DNA of 64,000 nt. It comes from Nakamurella sp. PAMC28650. GTDB taxonomy: Bacteria; Actinomycetota; Actinomycetes; Mycobacteriales; Nakamurellaceae. Every line of letters begins with the position of its first letter. Position 1 is the stretch's first letter. A program made the position numbers and the translations under genes. The notes under the pieces are model-generated. The model saw nothing but the letters and a program-made list of their open reading frames with translations, made no database searches and had not been told where the DNA came from. This document shows positions 54,554 to 62,945 of the stretch, one piece after another. The stretch covers positions 930,001 through 994,000 of the forward strand of contig NZ_CP060298.1 in the NCBI RefSeq assembly GCF_014303395.1, given 5' to 3'.

Positions 54554-54653
54554 GAAAGTGATGACTCCTGTCCCACCGGCCCCAAAACGTCAACCTTCAT
54601 CCATGCGTGAGAAGTTGATCCACGCCCGGGAAGTTGATCCATGCCAAAGGGGG
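54547..54653. repeat. Inverted and direct repeats, possible mobile-element end
   Basis: Just after the tandem repeat, a 13-base imperfect inverted repeat (starting CATGGATGAA at 54547, ending TTCATCCATG at 54605) is followed by two direct copies of AAGTTGATCCAYGCC (54612-54626 and 54631-54645). Multiple short repeats at one end are typical of IS21-type termini. No transposase gene is here, so it would be a remnant. The last repeat is eight bases before the fur-type stop codon. Confidence 0.4.
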
Positions 54654-55055
54654 TCAGCGCTTGGCGGCACAGGAGGCGCAGAGACCGAAGAGCTCGACCT
54701 GGTGATCGAGTTCGACGTACCCGTACTGCTCGGCGACCGCGCGCGCCCATTTTTCGACTCCGGGTGCGGCGACCTCCTGGGTCAGGCCGCACGACCGGCA
54801 GACCAGGTGGTGGTGGTGCGCGGGCTGCGCACACTGGCGGTAGAGGACCTCGCCGGTCTCGTTGCGCACCGCGTCCAGGTCACCCGTCCCGGCCATCTCC
54901 TGCAGCGCGCGGTAGACCGTGGCCAGCCCGACGGTGGACCCGGACGCCCGCAGCGCGGCATGCAGATCCTGGGCGGAGAGGAATTCGTCGGTACCGGCCA
55001 GCACCGAGGTGATGACGGCGCGCTGCGAGGTGTTCCGGCGCTGCGTCACCACCAC
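54654..55055 (-). CDS. Fur/Zur-family metal-responsive repressor
   Basis: A 133-residue Fur-family regulator. The winged-helix part has SAQDLHAALRASGSTVG and GLATVYRALQEM. The metal sites are HHHHLVCRSCG and the C-terminal CASCAAKR, forming the structural Cys4 zinc site. The GTG at 55055 is chosen because GAGGGAGC lies six bases upstream, against an upstream in-frame start at 55085. The family regulates iron, zinc or peroxide response; the rich His tract and Cys4 site are compatible with a zinc-responsive type. Transcribed leftward into the repeat region. Confidence 0.88.
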   Translation of the reverse strand: MVVTQRRNTSQRAVITSVLAGTDEFLSAQDLHAALRASGSTVGLATVYRALQEMAGTGDLDAVRNETGEVLYRQCAQPAHHHHLVCRSCGLTQEVAAPGVEKWARAVAEQYGYVELDHQVELFGLCASCAAKR

Positions 55056-55262
55056 GGGGAGCTCCCTCACCAAGACTGTCCTCACCCACTACGCCTCACC
55101 CGCCACGGCAGGTGCCGGCCGGACGGTCGATCCTGAGGCGATCCTACCGGCCGTCTACCGCTGGTGAGGGTGACCTCAGCCCCGGACCCTCCACACCACG
55201 AGTTCATGGGGTCCGGACTAACGTCCCGATGTATCAGCAGGTCGGTCGGGACGGGGTGTGCA

Positions 55263-56036
55263 GTGGGCCGTGCAGTCACGGGATCTCGTGTGGCGGCCGC
55301 CCTCGCCGCCCTGCTCGGGTTGCTGCTGACCGGGTGCACCTCGGGCTCCGCCTTGGTCACGGCGGCACCCCTGGTCACGGCGGCGCCTCCGGTCACCAGC
55401 CAGGCCCCCGCACCCAGCAGCAGCATCCCCGCACCGGTGAGCAGGGCGTCCACCCCGGCCCCCACCCCCAGTCGAGCCCCTGCCCCGGGCAGCACCGTCA
55501 GGACCACCGTCACGCGGACGAGGCCCGGGCCGACGATCACGGTCAGCGTCGGCCCCCCGAAGGCGACCTCGGAACCGGCGGCAGCGCCCGGCGAATGCCC
55601 CTACCTGAGCGCGGACGTCGTCTCCGTCATCACCGGTCAGCACCACGGCCCGACCCGGCTGATCGCCGTGACCCCGCATCCGACGTGCGTGTTCTACCGC
55701 TCCGACGGCGGCCTGATCGGCAGCGTCCGGGTCGTCCTGGCCGGAAATCCGGAGGCTGCCGCCGCCGCGGTCGACCAGCACGTACCGGTGGGCGGCTCCC
55801 AGCCGGCCACCCAACCGTCGGGTTGGGTCGGCGGCTCGATGTCGACACCCGGTCAGATGACGCAGGATTCCACCGGGAGATCGGTCTACGCGGTGTCCAA
55901 GGGCAACATCGCAGTCGTGGTGGAAGAGGAGGAGAGCCCGTCGATCAAGGCCAGGGTGATGGCCGTCTGCGCGATCTACGGGCTCCGATTGGAGACCGGG
56001 GCGGCTCCGGACTACTGCAGCAGCGTCCAGGGCTGA
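55263..56036 (+). CDS. DUF2020-type lipoprotein
   Basis: A 257-residue lipoprotein. The signal peptide ends at a lipobox (LLLTGC). A Pro/Ala/Ser linker of about 80 residues follows. The C-terminal domain begins ECPYLSADVVSVITGQHHG and has PHPTCVFYRSDGGLIGSV and an ending with VCAIYGLRLE and DYCSSVQG. This pattern is that of DUF2020, found in actinobacterial lipoproteins close to the cyclophilin gene. GTG 55263 is chosen for a realistic signal peptide; the frame is open to 55164. It lies 45 bases before the cyclophilin gene. Confidence 0.72.
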   Translation: MGRAVTGSRVAAALAALLGLLLTGCTSGSALVTAAPLVTAAPPVTSQAPAPSSSIPAPVSRASTPAPTPSRAPAPGSTVRTTVTRTRPGPTITVSVGPPKATSEPAAAPGECPYLSADVVSVITGQHHGPTRLIAVTPHPTCVFYRSDGGLIGSVRVVLAGNPEAAAAAVDQHVPVGGSQPATQPSGWVGGSMSTPGQMTQDSTGRSVYAVSKGNIAVVVEEEESPSIKARVMAVCAIYGLRLETGAAPDYCSSVQG

Positions 56037-56081
56037 GTTGTGGTGAGCAGCGGTGTCGGGCGTCCGTGGCAGGATGGAGGG

Positions 56082-56612
<531 letters not shown>

Positions 56613-56649
56613 CCGACCGGTCAGCGGCGACAGGCGAATCGATGAGCTC

Positions 56650-57693
56650 ATGACGACCCCGCCGCCGCCGGCCGGACAGGAACCTCCGGCGGGATCCCCC
56701 TATCCGGGTCAGTACGGGTACCCGCACCCCGGCCCGCCGGTCCAGTACGGCCAGCCGATCCAGTACGGCCAGCCGATCCAGTACGGCCAGCCGATCCAGT
56801 ACGGCCCGCCGGCGGTGGTCGAGGCGTGTGCATTCCACCGCGACCGCCAGACGGCCCTGCACTGCACGCGCTGCGGGCGCCCGGCCTGCCCGGAATGCCT
56901 GACGCAGGCCAGTGTCGGCTTCCAGTGCCGGGCCTGCGTCGCCGAGGGCCGGGCTGCTCAGCGGGCGCCGCTCGGCGTCACCGGCGCGCGCATCGGTCAG
57001 CAGCCGATCGTGACCTTCACGCTGATCGGGATCAACGTCCTGGTCTTCCTGATCACCGCAGTCCAGGCGAGGTCCGGCACCGATCTGACCCCCTCGGCGG
57101 TCTATCGCGACGGTCTGCTGGCGCCGACCCTGGTGGCCTCCGGCCAGTTCTGGCGCCTGCTGACCGGCGGGTTCCTGCACGCCTCGGTGGTGCACATCGC
57201 CCTCAACATGCTCTCGCTCTACTTTCTCGGCCTGCCGATGGAACGCATCCTGGGCCGCGCCAGATTCCTGGTCGTCTACCTCCTGGCGCTGCTCGGCGGG
57301 TCGGCCGCCGTCATGCTGTTCGCCGGCGAGCTGACGCCCACCATCGGTGCCTCCGGTGCGATCTTCGGCCTGATGGGCGGGCTGGTGGTGGTCTTCAAGC
57401 GGTTCCGGTACGACATGAAACAACTGCTGTTCGTGTTGGCGATCAACCTGTACCTGAGCTTCCAGCTGTCCGGGATCTCCTGGCAGGGTCACCTCGGCGG
57501 TCTGGTCGTCGGCGCCGCCATCACGGCGGCGATGGTCTACCCGGCGCAGGCCATCCGCCGGAGGGTGCAGATCGGCGCGGCGGTCGGTCTGCTCGTGCTG
57601 ATCGTCGTGGTGATCCTGCTGCGGGACACCCAGATCGCCGTCCGGTGCACCGAATTGACCCAGACCGACTTCCTCGGCTGCAGCGGGGGTTGA
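56650..57693 (+). CDS. Rhomboid-family intramembrane protease
   Basis: A 347-residue protein. The N-terminal 55 residues are rich in Pro/Gly/Gln and include three to four QYGQPI repeats coded by an 18-base tandem repeat at 56743-56810. A zinc-finger-like region follows with eight cysteine/histidine ligands (ACAFHRDRQTALHCTRCGR, then CPECL and CRACVAEG). The rhomboid domain has six helices, the Ser in IGASGAIFGLMGG, the catalytic His in GHLGGLVVG and HIALNML. The N-terminal finger resembles a B-box and is not part of most bacterial rhomboids. Start ATG 56650. Confidence 0.9.
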   Translation: MTTPPPPAGQEPPAGSPYPGQYGYPHPGPPVQYGQPIQYGQPIQYGQPIQYGPPAVVEACAFHRDRQTALHCTRCGRPACPECLTQASVGFQCRACVAEGRAAQRAPLGVTGARIGQQPIVTFTLIGINVLVFLITAVQARSGTDLTPSAVYRDGLLAPTLVASGQFWRLLTGGFLHASVVHIALNMLSLYFLGLPMERILGRARFLVVYLLALLGGSAAVMLFAGELTPTIGASGAIFGLMGGLVVVFKRFRYDMKQLLFVLAINLYLSFQLSGISWQGHLGGLVVGAAITAAMVYPAQAIRRRVQIGAAVGLLVLIVVVILLRDTQIAVRCTELTQTDFLGCSGG

Positions 57694-57732
57694 GGGCCGA
57701 CCCCCTTCCCGCGGCCGGCTGCAGGCAGAGCG

Positions 57733-58158
57733 TCAGGCCTGGCCCGGTCGCCACCACTGACGTAGTTGGGCGGCGACGTCCACCGGATCGGTTCCCAGCT
57801 CGGTCTTGCCGAGCACCAGCAGTCCGTCGTCGTCCAGGTCCAGTTCGAGCGAGGTGGACGCCAACCCCCGGCGTCGTCGACTGGGCGCCGAGATCGCCGC
57901 GATCTGATGCCACGCAATGGCTCTGGCGCCCGCTGGTCCGCGCACGGTGAGCCCATCGGGACCGGCCGTCAGGCGCTGCCGCATGGTCAGCAGGAGGGCC
58001 GCGGAGATGGCGGTCAGGCAGACGCCCGCACCGGCGACGAGCCGGTCCTCCGGCGAACCGGCGATGACCACCCAGATCGCGAAGGCCGCGCAGAGCAGTC
58101 CGGCCACAGCGGGGACCAGTGGCCGCACACCCCAGGTCCGCCGCAGGTCATCCGTCAT
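57733..58158 (-). CDS. PH-domain-containing membrane protein
   Basis: A 141-residue protein corresponding in position to the Rv0010c-type gene. Two hydrophobic helices occupy residues 12-50 (LVPAVAGLLCAAFAIWVVIAG and LVAGAGVCLTAISAALLL). The C-terminal half is a small PH-like beta domain (GPDGLTVRGPAGARAIAWHQ, then LELDLDDDGLLVLG). ATG 58158 is selected; the longer frame would begin within the DnaA-box repeat. The role is unknown, and in Mycobacterium the neighbour CrgA coordinates division. Confidence 0.7.
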   Translation of the reverse strand: MTDDLRRTWGVRPLVPAVAGLLCAAFAIWVVIAGSPEDRLVAGAGVCLTAISAALLLTMRQRLTAGPDGLTVRGPAGARAIAWHQIAAISAPSRRRRGLASTSLELDLDDDGLLVLGKTELGTDPVDVAAQLRQWWRPGQA

Positions 58159-58165
58159 GTCGCGT

Positions 58166-58215
58166 CTGTCCACACGGGGTTGTCCACACGAGGTTGTCCA
58201 CACGAGTTGTCCACA
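58166..58215. promoter_or_regulatory. Cluster of four DnaA-box-like 9-mers
   Basis: Three perfect copies of TTGTCCACA (58180-58188, 58194-58202, 58207-58215) and one CTGTCCACA (58166-58174) stand in the same orientation at 13-14 base steps. TTGTCCACA is the preferred DnaA box of high-GC actinobacteria. They lie immediately upstream of the PH-domain gene and cover its likely leader. The cluster has no AT-rich unwinding element or dnaA/dnaN beside it in this window. Confidence 0.75.
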
Positions 58216-58265
58216 GTGGGGATGAATCACAAGCGTGTTGTTCGATGGCCGTCAGGGGTGTGGCA

Positions 58266-58294
58266 GGTTGCGCTCCGGTGAACGGAACGCAACC
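58266..58294 (-). terminator. Hairpin terminator after crgA
   Basis: Inverted repeat with 12-base arms and a five-base loop, 24 bases past the crgA stop in the leftward direction. In the leftward RNA all twelve positions pair, counting one G-U pair. It would end the crgA transcript before the DnaA-box cluster. Confidence 0.55.
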
Positions 58295-58317
58295 GACCGG
58301 TGGGGCATCCACCCAGG

Positions 58318-58605
58318 TCAGCGCCACTTCATGGTCATCAGCAGGCCCGCGATCATCAGGGCGAACCCGACTCCGAAGTTCCAGTTGCCGATCGAGTTCA
58401 TGAAGCCGATCTGGGAACCCCAGAGGTAGAAGACGACCAGCCAGAGCAGACCGAGCACCATCAGCCCGAGCATGATGCCGATGTAGACGGGCCCGGACGG
58501 GCCGGCCACCTTCACCCTGGTGGTGGTGTAGGAGTTCGAGTTCGCCTGCGCCGACGAACTGGCCGCGGTCACCGCGACCTTCTTGCGGACCTTGGACTTG
58601 GGCAC
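58318..58605 (-). CDS. crgA: Cell division protein CrgA
   Basis: A 95-residue protein with two transmembrane helices ([20 protein letters not shown] and [17 protein letters not shown]) and a basic N-terminus (PKSKVRKKV). CrgA works at the division site in actinobacteria, interacting with FtsZ, PbpA/PbpB and CwsA in mycobacteria. The [19 protein letters not shown] loop between the helices is the family signature. The GTG at 58605 is chosen because GAGGAATGAC lies in front; an upstream in-frame ATG would add 26 residues without a ribosome site. Confidence 0.93.
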   Translation of the reverse strand: MPKSKVRKKVAVTAASSSAQANSNSYTTTRVKVAGPSGPVYIGIMLGLMVLGLLWLVVFYLWGSQIGFMNSIGNWNFGVGFALMIAGLLMTMKWR

Positions 58606-58779
58606 GTCATTCCTCGCTGCTCTTGGTGTGCTGTGGTTGTCACGGTGTTGCCGCTGGTGGGCAGGCCTGCAACATCGGGTCACCGGGACCGTACATCCCT
58701 GCGCCTAGCGTACGTTGTCAGCGCCGTTCCGCCGGCACCACACGGAACGACCGAAGCACAGGCAGGGAGGGGTGTGGGC

Positions 58780-59553
58780 GTGACGGACGACCCGGGGCGG
58801 GCGCTGATCCGCACGAAATCTACGTCGGACCGTCGCCGGCAGATCTGGCGGGCGGCGTCGGTGGTCATCGCCCTGGTGGCCGGGGTGTTGCTGGGGACGG
58901 CGCGGTCCTACTCCCACGGGCAGGACATCCGGAACCGCTCGATCGATCTTTCGGCCCTGGTCCAGGGGGCCGGCAAGCGGGTGGTGACGGCGCAGTCGCG
59001 GGCCGCCGGACTCCAGCAGGACATCGATGCGCTGGCCGGCTCCGACCTCTCGCCCCAGGTAGCGAAGGCTCGGCAGGAAGCGGACGCCCTGTCGGCCGCC
59101 GCCGGGTTGACCGCCGTCAGGGGACCGGCGTTACGGGTGTCTCTCTCGGACGCGCAGAGGGATTCCGACGGCAACTACCCGGCCGGCGTCAATCCCGACG
59201 ACCTCGTCGTCCACCAGCAGGATGTGCAGTCGGTGGTCAACGCGATGTGGGCCGGCGGCGCCGAGGCGATGATGATCATGGATCAGCGGGTCGTCACCAC
59301 CTCGGCCGTGCGATGCATCGGCAACACGCTCCTGCTGCAGGGCCGGACCTACTCTCCGCCGTTCGTGATCACCGCGATCGGCGACCCGAACCGGATGTCC
59401 AGATCGCTCGACGCCGAGCCGGGCGTCGCACTGTTCCAGACGTACGTGCAGCACTACCAACTCGGTTTCGAGATCGATCCGGTGAAAGACGTGACGCTGC
59501 CGGCCTACGCGGGACTCATCCGCCTGACGGCCGCACACCAGGAGAAGAAATGA
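58780..59553 (+). CDS. DUF881-family membrane protein
   Basis: A 257-residue protein with one N-terminal membrane helix (AASVVIALVAGVLLGTARS), a coiled-coil segment (VVTAQSRAAGLQQDIDALAG) and a C-terminal extracytoplasmic domain of the DUF881 family, including PALRVSLSDAQRD, LVVHQQDVQSVVNAMWAGGA and NTLLLQGRTYSPPFVITAIG. DUF881 genes occur near crgA and pknB in most actinobacteria and are expected to act in division or envelope assembly. The GTG 58780 is preferred for its spacing from GGGAGG; 58774 is possible. The stop overlaps the sortase start as ATGA. Confidence 0.87.
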   Translation: MTDDPGRALIRTKSTSDRRRQIWRAASVVIALVAGVLLGTARSYSHGQDIRNRSIDLSALVQGAGKRVVTAQSRAAGLQQDIDALAGSDLSPQVAKARQEADALSAAAGLTAVRGPALRVSLSDAQRDSDGNYPAGVNPDDLVVHQQDVQSVVNAMWAGGAEAMMIMDQRVVTTSAVRCIGNTLLLQGRTYSPPFVITAIGDPNRMSRSLDAEPGVALFQTYVQHYQLGFEIDPVKDVTLPAYAGLIRLTAAHQEKK

Positions 59554-60524
59554 GCGACGCCCGACCGCCGGGGCCAACCGGGCGACATCACCAGAGCGAC
59601 GGCGCCTCCGCACCGGTCCGGCTGACACCGCGACCGCCGCGCGACCGCGTGCGGACCGTGGCGCGAGGGGTCGGACAGACGCTGATCACGGCCGGCGTCG
59701 TGGTGCTGCTGTTCGTGGTCTACGAGGTGTACGTGACGGACCTCTTCGGGCACCAGAAGCAGCAGCGGGCCACCTCGGCGATGGAGCAGCAGTGGGATCG
59801 CACCGGTGCCGCGCCCACGCCGACCGCCGCCAGCTCTGCAGCGGCGGGCAGCAGCAGCGCCGCCGCCCGCACCACCGAGGTCGTGACGGTGGCCGACCCG
59901 GCCAAGCTGGTCGTCGACCCGGCCGCCCGCAAGCGGAACTACCAGACCCTCGACGGCCAGGGTTTCGCGCGCATCTACGTGCCCAGCTTCGGCTCGGACT
60001 ACGCCTTCACGATCATCGAGGGCACGTCGACCAACGATCTCTACACCGGCCCCGGCCACTACACCGACACCCAGTACCCGGGCGAGCAGGGCAACTTCGC
60101 GGTGGCCGGACACCGGGTGTCGAAAGGTTCGCCGTTCAACGAGCTCGGCCTGCTGAACGCCTGCGACGCCGTGGTGATAGAGACGCAGAGCGACTGGTTC
60201 GTCTACCGCGTGCTACCGATGCAGGGCGATCTGGCGACCTGGTCGAGGACCGCCCACGCCCACTGCGCCGGGGTGGCCCCGCAGACGGGGGCCTACGCCG
60301 GGATCTTCGGAAGGGAGATCACCGTGCCGTCCGACTACGCCCAGGTCCTGCCGGTGCCGCACGTGGAGTCCACGACGGTCCCCACGGGTGCCGAGCGGCT
60401 GGTCACCCTGACCACCTGCCATCCGCAGTTCTCCGACACCCAGCGGATGATCATCCACGGGGTACTGGTGAAGAGCTACCGGAAGGCGACCGGATTCCTG
60501 CCGCCCGAACTGAACGAGAGCTGA
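59550..60524 (+). CDS. Class E sortase
   Basis: A 324-residue sortase. It has one N-terminal membrane helix (TLITAGVVVLLFVVYEVYV) and a Ser/Ala-rich linker. The catalytic domain shows the active His in FAVAGHRVSKG, Cys290 in VTLTTCHP and the Arg in RMIIHGV. Class E enzymes recognise LAXTG motifs and attach proteins to the wall in actinobacteria. Its start overlaps the DUF881 stop by four bases, so they are translated together. The next gene, a 51-residue membrane protein, starts three bases after the stop. Confidence 0.93.
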   Translation: MSDARPPGPTGRHHQSDGASAPVRLTPRPPRDRVRTVARGVGQTLITAGVVVLLFVVYEVYVTDLFGHQKQQRATSAMEQQWDRTGAAPTPTAASSAAAGSSSAAARTTEVVTVADPAKLVVDPAARKRNYQTLDGQGFARIYVPSFGSDYAFTIIEGTSTNDLYTGPGHYTDTQYPGEQGNFAVAGHRVSKGSPFNELGLLNACDAVVIETQSDWFVYRVLPMQGDLATWSRTAHAHCAGVAPQTGAYAGIFGREITVPSDYAQVLPVPHVESTTVPTGAERLVTLTTCHPQFSDTQRMIIHGVLVKSYRKATGFLPPELNES

Positions 60525-60527
60525 GAG

Positions 60528-60683
60528 ATGTACGCCTGGATCTGGCGGCACCTGCCGGGGCCCGTGGCGGTCAAGATGCTCGGGTCGCTGGTGCTCTTCC
60601 TGGCCGTCGTCGCGCTGCTGTTCTTCGTCATCTTCCCGTGGCTCGAGCCCTACCTGCCGTTCGATCGCGTCACCACGGGCTGA
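60528..60683 (+). CDS. Small conserved membrane protein downstream of the sortase
   Basis: A 51-residue protein with a WIWRHLPGP N-terminus, a single hydrophobic helix (MLGSLVLFLAVVALLFFVIF), and the tail PWLEPYLPFDRVTTG. The length is below usual gene-finding cut-offs. GAGAG stands just before ATG 60528. Short proteins with this pattern lie between the sortase and pabA in other actinobacteria, as I recall, so it is likely genuine. Co-transcription with the sortase is probable, given the three-base spacing. Confidence 0.8.
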   Translation: MYAWIWRHLPGPVAVKMLGSLVLFLAVVALLFFVIFPWLEPYLPFDRVTTG

Positions 60684-60708
60684 GGGCTGCGAACACCCCG
60701 GACCCTCA

Positions 60709-61269
60709 TCACGCCGAGGGCACGTTCGCCATTTCACGGCCGGCCATTTCACGACGGGCCAGGGCTTCGTCGACGATGGATGCGATGAATTCGTCGGTGA
60801 CGGGTCTGCGGAGCATGAGCATCTGCAGCATGATCGGGCCGACGATCAAGGCGTAGTCGTCCTCCGACAGCAGTCCCCACCCCGATCGCAACGAACGCAT
60901 CCGCTCGTCGACCATCGCCCGGAGGGTCTCGGCGCTTCCCCGATCGGTGGTCGCGTGTGACATCAGCAGGGCGGCGGCACTGGCAATGGCCGGTGAGTTC
61001 ACGTAGTCCCGGGCGTCCTCGAGGAACGCACGGAGATGGGCCTCCGGCGTGGTCCCGACCGGCAGCGGATGCCCTTCGATACTGCTGGCGAACAGCACAT
61101 CGGCGATGAGCTGCTCCCGCGTGGCCCAGTGCCGGTAGAGGGTCTGGCGGGCCACCCGGGCGGCCTTGCCGACACTGGAGAAGGTGACGCTGTCCGCGCC
61201 CTGCTCGTCCAACAGGATTCGGGCGGAATTCAGAACATGTTCTCTGGTCCGTTCGACACGTGGATCCAT
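60709..61269 (-). CDS. TetR-family transcriptional regulator
   Basis: A 186-residue regulator. The N-terminal HTH has ARILLDEQGADSVTFSSVG and ARVARQTLYRHWATREQL. The C-terminal ligand-binding part is helical and divergent. It is clearly paralogous in its first 60 residues to the TetR at 62946-63521. ATG 61269 follows GAGGTGG; an upstream in-frame start is less likely. It converges with the small membrane protein gene. It could be repressor of a gene across the IS element or of itself. Confidence 0.86.
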   Translation of the reverse strand: MDPRVERTREHVLNSARILLDEQGADSVTFSSVGKAARVARQTLYRHWATREQLIADVLFASSIEGHPLPVGTTPEAHLRAFLEDARDYVNSPAIASAAALLMSHATTDRGSAETLRAMVDERMRSLRSGWGLLSEDDYALIVGPIMLQMLMLRRPVTDEFIASIVDEALARREMAGREMANVPSA

Positions 61270-61587
61270 CGCGACCACCTCAGATCTTTCTGCCGCATCG
61301 TGGCGCTTGTGCAACAATGTGTCATTTATGAAACGTATCGAATCGAGTACATCTCAATGCGCTGAACCCTTCTCCACGATGGCCTTGTGGTGTTTCGAGT
61401 GCTCACGAGACTATGCAGAGCATGATTGGGACCCCTGCTATATGAATAGCACACTGGTGACAGTCAAAGTCCGCACCATCTATCGAACAGGTTCAGTGAT
61501 GGGCCTCCTCCGCCGACCACTCCGGGGCGCGGGAACGGACCCGTTCGGGGGAGGGCGAACAGGTGCGTCCGTCGCGACTCGACCTAA
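61270..61587. other. AT-richer promoter region before the IS element
   Basis: 318 bases of intergenic sequence, with the first 180 bases markedly poorer in GC than the rest of the window. No convincing gene. It is the probable control region of the leftward tetR gene and, before the insertion, of the rightward one. A partly symmetric sequence (GTATCGAATCGAGTAC, near 61334-61349) is a weak operator candidate. Confidence 0.35.
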
Positions 61588-62896
61588 GGACGTGCCGGGT
61601 AATTACGTAGGTTTGACTGGTTCTTTTCGCTAGAATTGTGCTATGCCCCTACCCACCACCGATGTGGAAGTCCTCACGTCACGGTTGTTGCTGATCAGAC
61701 CCCATCTGGATGAGCGGGCCTGGCGGTTGTTGCTCGGCTCGGAAGCCAAGGCGCTGGGCCGGGGCGGGATCAAAGTGGTCGCCGGGGCGATCGGTGCGCA
61801 CCCGGACACCGTGGCCCAAGGAGTCCGCGAATTGGACTACCCCGACCAGATCCCGGGCCGGGTCCGGCGCCCCGGCGCCGGCCGGCCCAGCGCGGCGGTG
61901 ACCGACCCCACCCTGTGGGAAGCGTTGGATGCCCTGGTGGATCCGGTGACCCGCGGCGATCCGATGTCGATGCTGCGGTGGACAACGAAATCGACGTCGA
62001 AACTAGCCGCCACGCTGACCACCAACGGCCACCCGGTGTCGGCATCCACAGTGGGAAACTTGTTGAAGGCCAACGGATACAGCCTGCAAGCCAACGTCAA
62101 GACCCTCGAGGGCAACCAACACCCCGACCGCGACGCCCAGTTCAACTATCTCAACGATCAGGCCACCGCGTTCAGCGCCGCCGGTGAACCGGTCATCAGC
62201 GTCGACACCAAGAAAAAGGAGCTGATCGGGAATTTCAGCATCGGCGGCAAGGAATGGGAACCCCAGGGTGAACCCACCCGGACCAGCGTCCACGACTTCA
62301 TGGACAAAACCCTGGGCAAGGTCGCCCCGTACGGGGTGTACGACATCGCCGCGAACACCGGATGGATCAACGTCGGCACCGACGCCGACACCGGGCAGTT
62401 CGCCGTGGAATCCATCCGCCGATGGTGGAACACTGTGGGCACCAACACTTATCCAAGCGCAACAAGGTTGATGATCACCGCTGATTCCGGCGGGTCCAAC
62501 GGCTCCCGGCTACGGTTGTGGAAAACCGAACTCGCCGCGCTGGCCACCGAAACCGGACTGGCGATCACCGTGTGCCACCTTCCGCCGGGCACCTCGAAAT
62601 GGAACAAGATCGAGCATCGCCTCTTCTCCGCGATCAGCCGTAGCTGGCGGGCCCGACCCCTGACCTCCCACGAAGTCGTCATCGAAACCATCAAAGCCAC
62701 AACCACCACCACCGGGCTCAGCGTCCACGCCGAACTGGACCTGGGCATCTACGAGAGGGGAATCAAGATCAGCGACCGCCAGATCAAAGAACTTGAAAGC
62801 AGCCAGCTACACCGCCATGACTTCCACGGCGACTGGAACTACAGCCTGCACCCCGCGACACGCCCGGACACACCCAAATAATTCGCGGGCGGGCCC
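61588..62896 (+). mobile_element. ISAzo13-type insertion sequence with 3-bp target duplication
   Basis: A 1309-base element. Its ends are imperfect inverted repeats: GGACGTGCCGGGTAATTA at 61588-61605 and the complement of TAATTCGCGGGCGGGCCC at 62879-62896, matching at 12 of 18 positions. The element is flanked on both sides by TAA (61585-61587 and 62897-62899), a 3-base target duplication. It holds one transposase gene. The intact duplication indicates a simple insertion that has not been rearranged since. Confidence 0.75.
61643..62881 (+). CDS. ISAzo13-family transposase
   Basis: A 412-residue DDE transposase. The N-terminal part holds a helix-turn-helix (GIKVVAGAIGAHPDTVAQGV). Candidate catalytic acids are Asp in VISVDTKKKELIG, Asp in MITADSGGSNGSR, and Glu in SKWNKIEHRLFS, which fit the pattern of the ISAzo13 family. 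The gene is full length with no frameshift, so it could be active. It starts at ATG 61643 and its stop lies inside the right terminal repeat. Confidence 0.9.
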   Translation: MPLPTTDVEVLTSRLLLIRPHLDERAWRLLLGSEAKALGRGGIKVVAGAIGAHPDTVAQGVRELDYPDQIPGRVRRPGAGRPSAAVTDPTLWEALDALVDPVTRGDPMSMLRWTTKSTSKLAATLTTNGHPVSASTVGNLLKANGYSLQANVKTLEGNQHPDRDAQFNYLNDQATAFSAAGEPVISVDTKKKELIGNFSIGGKEWEPQGEPTRTSVHDFMDKTLGKVAPYGVYDIAANTGWINVGTDADTGQFAVESIRRWWNTVGTNTYPSATRLMITADSGGSNGSRLRLWKTELAALATETGLAITVCHLPPGTSKWNKIEHRLFSAISRSWRARPLTSHEVVIETIKATTTTTGLSVHAELDLGIYERGIKISDRQIKELESSQLHRHDFHGDWNYSLHPATRPDTPK

Positions 62897-62945
62897 TAAG
62901 GTGGAACCAGGCGAGGGACGAGACAGCACATCGGGGGGCGAGGTA

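Noticed and set aside
61166-61633. 155-residue plus-strand frame before the IS element
   Set aside because: No ribosome site, no recognised motif, crosses the tetR promoter region and the left IS end.
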